The notes under the pieces: generated by a model | The model's input: only the letters and a program-made list of their open reading frames with translations | Told to the model about the DNA's origin: nothing | The model's database searches: none | Assembly: GCF_000002235.5 (NCBI RefSeq) | Contig: NW_022145532.1 | Coordinates: 620,001-684,000, forward strand | DNA length: 64,000 nucleotides | Origin: Strongylocentrotus purpuratus | Taxonomy: Eukaryota; Echinodermata; Echinoidea; Camarodonta; Strongylocentrotidae | Reading direction: 5' to 3' | Shown here: one piece after another, positions 46,028 to 56,219 of the stretch | Numbering within the stretch: the first letter of the stretch is position 1 | Layout: each line of letters begins with the position of its first letter | Translations under genes and position numbers: made by a program

Positions 46028-46790
46028 TTACATCTTTATTGGCTCGATGATTCTAATACTTACAAACGTGTATCCAGGGACTGCTCCATGCTCGTCGACG
46101 CCCATCTTTTGCATATAAATTCCTCCTCGTTTAATCTCTTCCTCCTTTTCCTCCTCCTCTTCTCCCTCTTCCTCTTCCTCCACCTCCTCCTCCTCCTCTT
46201 CCTCCCCCTCCTCCTCTTCCTCCTCCTTCTCCTCTTCCTGCTCCTCCCCGTCCTCCACTTCCCCCTTCCTCCTCCCCTTCCTCCTCCTCGTCCTCCTTCT
46301 ACTCTTCCTCTTCCTCCTCCTCTTCCACCTTCTCCTCTTCTTCCTCCTCCTCCCCTTCCTCCACCTCCTCCTCCTCTTCCTCCTCCTTCCCCCCCCCCCC
46401 TTCCTCCTCCTCCTCCCCTTCCTCCTCCTCGTCCTCCTCTTCCTACTCTTCGTCTTCCTGCTCCTCTTCCACCTCCTCTTCGTTATCCTCCTCCTCTTTC
46501 TCCTACTCCTCCACCTCCTCCTCCTCTTCTTCCTCCTCCTCTCCTCCTCATCTTCAGTCTCTTTCTCCTCTTCCTCCTCTTCCTTCTCCTCTTCCTCCTC
46601 CTCCCCTTCCTCCTCCTCCCCTTCCTTCTCCTCCTCCTCTTCCTCCTCTTCAATCTCTTTCTTCACCTTCATGGTGTCATAGATGAACAGAGAAACGCTT
46701 GAACAGATGCTGATGATGACGGCCCAGAGATAACATGTATATTCTGACCGTCTCTCAGGGCAACTTGAATCTAAAAATTGAATTCATTGA
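46028..46790 (-). CDS. Best-preserved exon unit of the Glu-rich array
   Basis: In this copy the frame is open from the acceptor (about 46775-46780) through CYLWAVIINICSSVSLFIYD, a mixed KKEIEEEEEE / RRRKRRRRRW / EEEEE tract, to GGIYMQKMGVDEHGAVPGYT-F and the GTAAGT donor (about 46060). The predicted segment is one hydrophobic helix followed by about 180 charged residues alternating acidic and basic blocks. I do not recognise the family. The exon would be entered in phase 1 and left in phase 0. Copy-number identity with neighbouring units means the true transcribed copy cannot be chosen from sequence alone. Confidence 0.4.
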
Positions 46791-47680
46791 CTATCTGAAA
46801 TATGAAAAAAATATCTTTTAAATTTTCATTGGCTTGATGATTCTATTATTTACATACGTTTATCCAGGGACTTCTCCATGCTCGTCGACGCCCATCTTCT
46901 CCATATAAATTCCTCCTCGTCGAATCTCTTCCTCCTTTTCCTCCTCCTCTTCTCCCTCTTCCTCTTCCTCCACCTCCTCCTCCTCCTCTTCCTCCTCCTT
47001 CTCCTCTTCCTGCTCCTCCACGTCCTCCACCTCCCTCTTCCTCCTCCCCTTCCTCCTCCTCGTCCTCCTCTTCCTACTCTTCCTCTTCCTTTTCCTCGTC
47101 CTCCTCTTCCTCCACCTCCTCTTCCTCCTACTCCTCTCCTCCTCCTCCTCCTCCTCCTCCTCCTCCTCCCCTTCCTCGTCCTCCTCTTCCTACGCTTCCT
47201 TTCCTCCTCCTCTTCCACCTCCTCTTCGTCATCCTCCTCCTCTTCCTTCTCATCCTCTTCTTCCTCCTCCTCTCCTCCTCCTCTTCCTTCTCTTTATCCA
47301 CCTTCATGGTGTCGTAGATGAACAGAGAAATGCTTGAGCAGATGTTGATGATGACGGCCCAGAGATAAGATGTTGATTCTGACCGTCTCTCAGGCCAACC
47401 TGATTAAAAAAAATTAAATCATTGACTATCTGAAGGTATGATAAAAATACCTAATAATAATAATTATCCTGACGCAAAATATGTATGTTTTCATTCACAA
47501 ATGGTCAATGCCATTGGGGTTTTTTCTTCCTGTTTCGTGCAGAAACAAGGCTACTTAAATGACAACCAATTAACAATGAATAGAGTGTTGTTTTAACAAA
47601 AATAAAATCAAAACAAAACAATTAACCTTCAAAGATACATTTCTTTGGGAACTTGCAAAGATAACGACCTCGCAACTTAC

Positions 47681-47969
47681 GATAGGACAGTAAGTACTGA
47701 GAGGAAACCCTCACGTCCTTCGGATAGGACGTAGAGGGTAGCTCGTCATCGACCTTCTTCGAAGAATGGATCAAGTACTGGTGGCAATCCTGACCAAGTA
47801 CAGCAGGGGCAGAACAAGATGTCTGAAGTGCCCATGGCTCGACGCCAGTGGCTGAGTGGATCGAAGTAGCAGGTGTTGAATTGCTGGAGTCGTTGACAAG
47901 GACGACGTCATCGTTGTCGTCATCACTGTCCATATCGACCTCCATCACTTGCAATGCCATCGACTTTGG
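47681..47969 (-). CDS. Acidic exon upstream of the Glu-rich array (hypothetical)
   Basis: Acceptor TATAACAG at 47970-47977, frame PKSMALQVMEVDMDSDDDND DVVLVNDSS..YLLSY, donor C|GTAAGTTGC at 47680. 289 nt: entered in phase 0, left in phase 1, which fits the exon at 49869-49747 upstream and the phase-1 acceptors of the array downstream (the first, AATCAG|GTTGGCC, is near 47393). Asp/Ser/Thr-rich, no recognised domain. Read alone it could also begin at its internal ATG (47960). Gene identity unknown. Confidence 0.4.
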
Positions 47970-47979
47970 CTGTTATAGT

Positions 47980-49260
47980 TTACCATAAACAAATATATTA
48001 TATGATATTGCATATTGCAGCATGATATATCTGTATATTGATTTTGAGATTAGAGCTTGTTCGATTCCTCTTAATTGATGGAATCAGCTTTACAGATTGT
48101 ATTTATTTTTGGTCTCTGTTTGCTTGTTCAAACCATTTTTTTACTGAACCTGAAAGTATAAACTCTTATACTGTACGCTCTTCTTAACTTTTGTGTTACA
48201 GTCAACCAAGTTTTTAATATCATATCAATCTAAAATACTTGCATAGAACAATAATATATTCTTAACAATATGTTTATTTATAATTATATATAGCAGCCTG
48301 TCTCTATATACTACGTAAATAGAAATACCTTTAATTCTTTTTTATTGACAATGCAACGCTATTGCAATTAATAAACAAGTTATTAACAAAACTGGTCAGA
48401 AACAGTTTAAATACTGAATTTCTAATTATAATCTCAATTTTATTACTGGATTTTTAAACGTTGATTGTAAACGCTTATTTTACTGTCAACCATATTTTCG
48501 TAGTCTTGCTTTCTTTTCTTTTTCTTTATGTTTTGTTATCTCCTCCGACCTTATTTTTCTTTTTTCTCTTCTTCTTTTTTTCTTTTTATTCCTTTTATCA
48601 TATCAATTTAATTACTGCATGTCTCAATTTTGGTATTTTAAATTGTACTATTTGGATGTATGTTAAATGTTGCAGTTTGATTTGTAAGTTCAAGGTGCGT
48701 CAGCTTATAGCTGTGGCTTTGAATTGTTATCAATAAACCTTATCAATTCGATTCAATTCAATTTAAAGCTTGCTATACGGATTTAGCTTACTGAGTATTT
48801 TGTGCTGTAGAAATGGGTCTATCCTGTACATGTAAAGAACACTCGACAACACTGTTCATCCCCACTACGTTCAATTATAATACATTAGCTAAATAAATTG
48901 TAGATTGAAAGTACTTTGATTATTTTTAAATTGTTGGAATCATCCTTTTGAATTTCATACAATTTATTTTGCATTATCGCTTGGTCGAATCCTGATCCTA
49001 AGAATCTTGTGAAAGCCCAAAAGCTTGCCATAATGAAGCTCAATTTAAGTAATAGCTACCTCTCAAATTAATCTGGTTTAAATTCCCTAAATAATGTTAT
49101 TTACGACAGACTATATGTCTATAAGACATAAATTAATAGGCTATATCTAACTGAAATTTCATTCTCTAAACTTCCAACAAGTTTTGAATAAATATATAAT
49201 ATATTATGTATCGCCAGTCGCATTATTTTTCTGTTAAATGTGTATTTTCTTCGACTGTCA
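47980..49260. other. AT-rich intron or intergenic DNA
   Basis: Nothing coding recognised. AATTCGATTCAATTCAATTT at about 48746-48766 after a CAATAAACC recalls a LINE 3' tail, but no other element signal remains. Confidence 0.35.
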
Positions 49261-49299
49261 ACTAGTTACAGATTGAATTCAACCCATGAATTGAATACA

Positions 49300-49555
49300 C
49301 CTTTCGCGAAGTACTGGCCCCGCCCCCCCTCCCCCACCCACTCCGGGAACGGAGGGACCGCATTCATGTTCCCAAAATGTCCGGTAAAGGGGTACTTTTC
49401 ACCCAGCAAACTCCGGCTCGTAACACACACAAAATCGCCCACGTATTGACTTAACACACCAGACTTAGGGGGTGTTTTCAAAAGGATGGAACATGCGTAC
49501 TCGTACCCTAAATAACACTGAGTGGGGGGGGGGGGGGGGGGGGGGGGGGCATATC
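49300..49555. mobile_element. Copy of the 55853-56208 MITE family, related sequence
   Basis: Shares AAAATGTCCGGTAAAGGGGTAC, GGTGTTTTCAAAA and GTACCCTAAATAACACTGAGTGGGG with the reverse complement of, or directly with, parts of 55853-56208, and ends in a 26-G tract (49524-49549). No clear target duplication; boundaries approximate. Confidence 0.5.
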
Positions 49556-49746
49556 AATTAAAAGTGGTGTCTAAATATGAATAAAATCTTCGATTCACAT
49601 GGGGCAAATGGTGAACGGGCTTATCTACTTTTTTCTGGACCTTCATAAGCCGGCCCCTTTTTATGCTGGATACGCCACTGCAGATTGTGAATAAAACTAA
49701 CAAGTGGGACTCTGAAAAGATTATCTGCCCTTATCCGGGCCCTTAC

Positions 49747-49869
49747 CCTCTTGCTCTTGGAGAACATTTTTCTGATTCTTGCCCAACAGCAGGTCTCAAT
49801 GGTCTCAGAATGATCTTCAACTTCCTCCTCGAAAGACAAAGATCGGGGTCTGGATTTAGCAGAGCCCAT
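49747..49869 (-). CDS. Candidate first coding exon, MGSAKS N-terminus (hypothetical)
   Basis: Begins MGSAKSRPRSLSFEEEVEDH and continues through ETCCWARIRKMFSKSKR to a GTAAGG donor; 123 nt, phase 0. MGSAKS fits the N-myristoylation pattern (MGxxxS, as in Src-family kinases), with a following CC pair that could be palmitoylated. Its phase matches the exon at 47969-47681. Upstream in-frame codons exist (an MSDFRKFFRN start at 49917) and would hide the Gly, so the start is uncertain. No family recognised. Confidence 0.35.
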
Positions 49870-50620
49870 TTTGAAAATTGCCAATAGGTTACGAAAAAAT
49901 TTGCGAAAATCGCTCAATAACTCTCCGAAAGCTATGTGCGCAAGAGATATGAAATTAGATTGTCATAATTAATGTATGGGCAGTGCTAGTGGTTACCAGA
50001 TATACGCGCATGCGCATTGTTAATCATGATGCGCTCTTGCCTCTACGTCAACAATGGTAAGGATGCGCGCGCAGCAAAAGTTTAATAAGTTTGTCAGGTG
50101 CAGCACAATGCATGAATTTTTTTTTTAACGCATGCAGGTCAAACATTTAAATGTAATTTCTTCAACATGACTAGTTAAATAACTCTAGATATCATAAAAT
50201 ATTTTCAAACTGATTATTTTGCATGATATCCTTTAATCTATTTAGGCACGAAATCAAATCACTTTGATAAATACAGGTCTGTAAGTCAGCAATGCACCTG
50301 AAATATGCGGGCAATTATTGGGAGGACTGGTTACTCTACTTCACTTTAACCGGATACTTTGTAACTTGTAAGAGAAGGAATTTGAAAAACATCACTAGGC
50401 CTTATTCATTTAAAGCACACTAGAATTTATTACACAATCATAATAACCATAATTTCGGCAACATAATTCCGGCAACATTTTTACCGGTTACTGTGTATAC
50501 ACCTTTCACCTGCACACCTACATTTTGTAGGCATCTCCGTGTCCGACATGCACACACGCACTTACACATCTGCAAGAATCTTCAGCAGTGAAGGAGGCAG
50601 ATTATCCTGGAGAAGAAAAA

Positions 50621-50719
50621 AAAGAAGAAGAAGAAGAAGAAGAAACACGTTTTTACTAGGACTGAAATTCAAAAATTGACAATTTTTATATTTTTACTCC
50701 TTTGTTGATTTCTTTCTTT

Positions 50720-50767
<48 letters not shown>

Positions 50768-50770
50768 CCC
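50621..50770. repeat. GAA and CT microsatellites
   Basis: (GAA)n at 50621-50645 and (CT)n at about 50711-50767 in otherwise unremarkable AT-rich DNA. Confidence 0.85.
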
Positions 50771-50779
50771 TGTCCTTGC

Positions 50780-51760
50780 CATTCATTAATCAACACTCTT
50801 TCTGCTCATATCTACCATAACTGGTGTAATTGACTTTAAAAATATCTAAATATTCCAGAATTTTCTTGAATGTTTAACAGGAAAATGGTTATATAAATAT
50901 TTTTAAACGTGTCAACGATACAAAACAAGATCACATGGCTAAACACAAGCAAACACAAAATAGGCACAAGGTTTTTATCTAGACTTTTATTTATCCAAGA
51001 ATGTACAAATAAATATACCCTAATTCATCAATATGATTATTTTCAGCTCTAAAGTCTGTTATAAAGTACTGGACAGGTCTACTATTTGAGGGCCACTAAT
51101 GCCTCTACTAAATGAACCTCCTGGAATACTGCCTGTGGAATATCCAAACGTGCAAAATATAATCGTATGTCTCCAACAATATACACATTCTTATGGCGGC
51201 ATGCACCATTCGCTGTGTACAATGGTAGTTACACCAAATTGGTGTATTTTCGCTTCTTTGATGCTAAAGTGCACATTCTTCCTTCAAATCCCAAATGGCA
51301 CAGAAGTTTACCCTTCCGACTCCAGACAGACAAAAGCACCAACAAACCGTAATAACACGCCCCATGCTCGTTAATGATTTTTTTTTAATTTCACTTGGGG
51401 GGGGGGGGGGGGGGGGGGCTTCTCGGACCTGTTTTATGAGTGGAAAATCTCTATCAAGAAACGTACAACCTTTTTTTCTACATTGAGCTCCACCCCAACC
51501 CTTACATAATCCTAACTCTGCCCATTTGTGCAGTATAACCAATAGTTTACATAGTCCAATTTTGATATGACTCTTTCAACGTTATCAATCAGAGCAGCAT
51601 TCTATGCACTTACACTACAATGGCATCTATGTGAGTAATCTTCCTCCTACAGTACGATAATAGTTACTACATTTAAATATTTTACAAAATAAAACTTGTT
51701 CAAATTTGGCAAATGGTATTTTGGCAATGTCTCGAGTGCAAATTATGTATATAAACATAC
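50780..51760. other. Intergenic DNA with a poly-G tract
   Basis: AT-rich, with a 22-G homopolymer at 51397-51418 that may mark another degraded poly-G MITE. No gene recognised. Confidence 0.4.
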
Positions 51761-52087
51761 AATATTGTGACGGATATATGAAAATGATCTTTCTCTTTCT
51801 ACTCTTTCTCTTTATATATTCAATACCTGTAAATATTGTGAACATTATAAATATAAAATGTCTTTTATAGTCGTTACTTATTTTGTGACATGTTTTTAAC
51901 GGATTGCTCTGAACGAGCGACTAGTCTACAAATAGCATGTGCTCTTTGTTTATCAACAATGCTTAATTTATTCCACTATTGATCGATAACTTAATATTCA
52001 TGTATTATTCATTAGTTTAAGGTGCGCAGCCAATTAAATGATTGTATATGCGCGTACGGCTTTCTTTTCCATGCGCGACCCAACCAG

Positions 52088-52096
52088 TATAAATAG
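52088..52096 (+). promoter_or_regulatory. TATA box of the LTR-like element
   Basis: TATAAATAG about 320 bp inside the left end, followed by a GC-richer GTCCGCGCGTGGGTTACTGG segment and ordinary AT-rich DNA after it, as expected for a U3/R promoter. Confidence 0.5.
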
Positions 52097-55000
52097 TCCG
52101 CGCGTGGGTTACTGGGTTACCCAGGTACGTGACTGACAGCTTTTTACAGGCTAGTACGCGACTACAGTTTTATTTGCAGGGTATTACGCGAAAGGTGAAT
52201 ATAAATAGTGACTCATACAATGTTTACTTATGCAAATTTACTAGGGTCGTTCTAAAATGATAGAGGGAGAGGGATATTTTATTGTTCTATGGATCAATGC
52301 GGTCAGAGTGGTGTATATGAAGAGAGGTTTTGAAGTATTTTGATGGTGATATATTAAGTTGGAAATAGGCATTTATATTTGTTATAGTTTGGATGGGGGG
52401 AAGCAAGACAGAATGTCCAGTACCGGTAGTGAATGGACGAAACGTCCTTGAACTTGTCTAGGACGGTCGGTGCGTCCTATTTTTAGAGGGACGGAACGTC
52501 CCATTATCGTTTTAGGGACACAGTGTCTCCCTTAAGTGTATGAATATTGGCATGGGATTATAGTTTAATTATTATAGAGATATCATTATCATTATACAAA
52601 TACATGAAAGATGTTTTTCTTATGTGAAATGTCTATTTTGTGTGATTATCTTCTTCTTTGTGAAGATAATATTGCCATTTTTGTTAAGGAATAAATCTAG
52701 AATTGGTCAACCTATTTTGGAAGAGAGAGATTTTTGCTCTTTGGTGTCCTAATTGATTAATTTGGACACATAAAATTGAGTGTGATTCAGGTCGTTGGGC
52801 AGACTGACAATCTGTCCCAAATGCGGTCATATCTCAAGTCTAGCCATTTCTAGTTTAATTTCTATGGCCAGTTTAACTATGTTTGATAAGAAATATTACA
52901 TTGTATTGTTGTCTTGATTTTCTCCTAGACTATGAATATTTGGAAAGGAAGGCTTCGGTCCTTTGTGACCTAATTAAGGCCGAAAGTCACCAGTGCCTCC
53001 GTAGTTTAATTCATATATTTAATATTGTATAACGCTAACTTATAACAAATGTATTCGTCTAGAGGGCGTGATACTCCGTAGCTCGTATAATGATGTTTTA
53101 ATGAACTTGATATTGTATATAGATATTGTATAGAAAGTGTATAAAGGATCGAGAGAGTTGGAGAAACAACTTTGTCGTATATCTATAGTTTATTATCTAC
53201 ATTTATTTAATGCATATATAACAGTTTATTACAGGCATGAGTGTAACTCCCCCCCCCCCTTTCTCCTTCTTCGTCCTGTCTTGGAAGGGACAGTGTGTCC
53301 TTCAACCTGGAATGGACACAGAACGTTATATGTATAGACAATGCATGGGCTTGTCTTGGAGGACACAGTGTCCTTAGATTTGGACATGGACACAGTGTCT
53401 CTTTTCTTCCCCCCCCCCTTCTTACTCATTTGAATTGCACTCATTATTGTATATAGCATGACATGTATATTAATAGAATGACATTGAATAGTGGACAGTT
53501 GAATATGTACACTCGTAGTTAATTAATTAAATAGCTGCATTTACGAGCCTATCTAAATCAGGCAATTATTACTTTACTACATAATTAAGAGGTGCGAACT
53601 TAAGACAGTAAGGGACGAATTCAATGGAATGCCGGTTATCTTTGAATTTAGAAAGTCAAATCTTATACAAGTATATTCTGGAGTAAGTTATAACTAGGAG
53701 ATAAATACTCGAGGCTAGTTTATAACGGTGATGATGGATTTATATAGGTACAATGTTTAACCGACAGAGTGTGTTAGCTTGTTACTTAATAAAGGAGTGG
53801 AAAGACTTTTGAAATCCTGGTCGGAAGGGTGTATTGGTTTAAATGTTTCATTCTTGTAGAATGGGGACGATAGGGACACATTGGCCAAAGGTGTCGGGCG
53901 CAGGTAGATAGTTGTTTCAAGGGGTAGGAGTACCGAGAATACTAGTAGTCGGTCAGAATAGAGTTACTTGTAATAGGAGTTAGAAAGAAATGCTAACTTT
54001 GGTTTGATAGCCATGGTGGTTTGTAAAGTTTGTTAGAAAAGCCTCTATCTAAGTTCAGTAAGTTTATACATGTACATTATTTAAATCGTATGCAGTCTAT
54101 ACTAGTCAATTAAGTGTTGACATCCTGTAAATTAAAGCTAAGAAATACTGTATAAATAATACAAGCAGTAGATCTAAACATTTATTACAATAATTAATTA
54201 ATGTATATCTAGTAGTAGCAATCAGTAAGTTAGTAAGTTCATGGAAGTATTTCTATACTTGTTGAGAGTTTTACAGTTCTTATATTGTTGAACAGTTGCC
54301 TAGAAATGGCTTAGTGGATAATAAATTCATTATTCGATTTTAGATCGATTTCAAGTTACAAATCTTGTTAGTCTGGTTTGCCTAGTAAATTAAGTATGCA
54401 TTGTTGATGATACCGTACAAAATCTATAGTAGATTTAGAACTTACTGTAGGAATGATTACTAAACAGGAACACAAAACTTCGTCTGTATATTTCAGACAA
54501 ACGGACTCAGGTCATCGTGCCTTATATATCGCTCGGAAGTGTGAAAGGGAATAAGATACTATTTTTGTTATTTAGTGAGTGACTGAGTGGAAGACTTGAT
54601 ACACAGAAACGAATGTATGGGACATGATTATGGTCTAAATGGTGTTGTGAGGCTTGTTAGAGAGACAAAAACATGATTAGTTCCTACTTAATGATACTTA
54701 ATTACGGTATCAGGGGTGAGAATAACACTCACCTATAAAAGGATGGAAGATATTGTGAAGTGGTTTGAGACTCTAGAAGCTAACTTTGAGTGGAAATGGC
54801 CAAATCAATACCGGATTTTCCCAGAGTGAGACAGTGCGTCTTGCACGTGACAAGAGACAGATTGGGAAAGGACGAGACAGTGCGTCCCAAAAGGAAGCAA
54901 TTGCCATACGTCACAATGACTTTAAGCGTATACTAGTAGAAGGACGCATGGTCCGGTTTCTTAGGAATCTGTGTATGTAAGTGAGAGTGTATCAGATTAC

Positions 55001-55365
55001 AGAGTAAATGTAAACACACAAACCGTGTTGTTTTGGAGATCCTAGCGCTCCAGATTAAGACTAGGTGGTGGCAGCAACCGTCATGGTAATTCATGGTATA
55101 AGGGACTGACATAAAAGTGGTTATGAATGTAGTCTTCTTTCCAGACCTGTTTTACTTGTATTCCCTATATTGATAGAATTCGCTATAATGGTAGTAGGAG
55201 AAAGTTTATGTAGCGATGGGGATGATTTTGGGACACTGGTGGAAGCATATTAACCACCCCCCTTGATTCCCCGATTCTATCAAACCGTCACAATGGTGGG
55301 ATTTTCTTTCTAACCCCCCCCCCCCCCTCTTCTTCCCTGATTTCACGCCAGAACCGCCACAATGG

Positions 55366-55380
55366 TGGCAGCGGTGGGAT
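55366..55380 (+). promoter_or_regulatory. tRNA-Leu-type primer-binding site
   Basis: TGGCAGCGGTGGGAT is complementary to the 3' end of eukaryotic tRNA-Leu (…ATCCCACCGCTGCCA), and sits just after an LTR-type CCGCCACA end, the expected place for reverse-transcription priming. The related TGGTGGGATTT at 55294 follows another such end. Confidence 0.6.
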
Positions 55381-55852
55381 TTCTATCAAATCAACCCCCC
55401 CCCCCTCTTCTTCCCTGATTTCACACGCCAGAAACCGTCACAATATAATGAATCGGACAAAAGAAATATCTTAAAACTGAGATCTATTTATACAGAATGA
55501 GATTTTGTATATATTTACATATCAAATATTCAAGTTTCTAAATAGTTTTTAAGTGATGAAATATTAATGTTAAAAGCTCATCTATGAAAATATATAGTAG
55601 ATAAACAAGGACTGCTAGCAATGCCCAAATGTTGTACGACACTGAAGCGTCCTATATAGGCCGTGGTAGAGCAGATTATGCTCACTCTGGCTTAATCAAG
55701 TAAAATAAAAACATATATCAAATTTAAATTTCCTGAGCTCAAGTAGGAGCTATACCTCAACAATTCATAAGTAGAGTTCCTTTAGATGAGTATGAAATAT
55801 ACTATAATACTCATAATGACTGAAAAACATAAATCAAATGGTGTATGTCGTA

Positions 55853-56208
55853 CCTGCCCCCCCCCCCCCCACTCAGTGTTAATTAGGGTACGCATATGCT
55901 TGTTCCCTCTTTTTGAAACCCCCCCCCCCCCCTTTCTGAGGACTGCCAACATTTCCGAACCCTCCTTTCGCGGGCTTTTCCTTCATTCGAGACCCCCTAA
56001 ATCATGAAAAATGCTCAATGTCACCCCCCTAAATTCGGAATAATTTGTCAGGAGTCCAAAGAGATGAGAAAAAAAAAGTTAATACACCCCTTTTTTTACA
56101 ATTCTCGGGCCGGACTTTGTCGCACGAAAAGTACCCCTTTACCGGACATTTTAGTAACACGCATGGGGTCCGTCCGTTCTCGGAGTGGGGGGGGGGGGGG
56201 GGGGGGGG
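55853..56208. mobile_element. MITE with poly-C / poly-G ends and 8-bp target duplication
   Basis: Begins CCTG followed by a C run, ends in a long G run, and is flanked by ATGTCGTA on both sides (55845-55852 and 56209-56216). Interior includes a second poly-C tract and GTACCCCTTTACCGGACATT. Short Pro-rich frames inside are not genes. Confidence 0.75.
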
Positions 56209-56219
56209 ATGTCGTATGA

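Larger units (their letters stand above)
37470..47420 (-). repeat. ~10-kb array of 12 minus-strand exon-like units (hydrophobic segment + Glu/Lys/Arg tract)
   Basis: Each unit on the minus strand has a T-rich acceptor (TTTTTAG|ATTCAG|GTTGCCC), the frame CPERRSE.TCYLWAVIINIC, then SSVSLFIYDTMKVEKE, a 400-900 nt GAG/GAA/AGG tract, then GGIYMEKMGVDEHGAVPGYT and a GTAAGT donor. MKVE anchors lie at about 38860, 39537, 40039, 40767, 41554, 42715, 43541, 44135, 44939, 45873, 46670 and 47307, so units are 0.5-1.2 kb; one more unit near 41770-41870 has its hydrophobic part deleted. GTAAGT is intact in about ten of 13 junctions. The conserved unique parts and splice-like ends are the evidence for exon origin; the triplet tract alone would be a microsatellite. 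Confidence 0.85.
51766..55442 (+). mobile_element. Large LTR-like element (probable near-solo LTR)
   Basis: Starts TGTGACGG and ends CCGTCACA (TG..CA with an 8-bp inverted match), flanked by ATAT on both sides. Contains TATAAATAG at 52088-52096. Near the right end CCGTCACAATGGTGGGATTT and CCGCCACAATGGTGGCAGCG are LTR-end-plus-primer-site junctions, followed by a further LTR-type end at 55435-55442. I infer one very long LTR (~3.5 kb) followed by collapsed remnants of an internal region and second LTR end. No gag or pol frame is left; a 64-aa frame at 54786-54980 is the only notable one and is unrecognised. Confidence 0.6.

Noticed and set aside
37429..47321. Plus-strand Ser/Leu/Pro-rich frames (up to 275 codons) in the CTC/TCC tract
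   Set aside because: Complement of the minus-strand GAG/GAA tract; the conserved non-repeat segments and splice-like sites support the minus strand only.
49260..49690. Single element from 49268 to 49682 ending CTGGATACGCCACTG
   Set aside because: The right end looks like a MITE terminus, but no matching left end or duplication was found.
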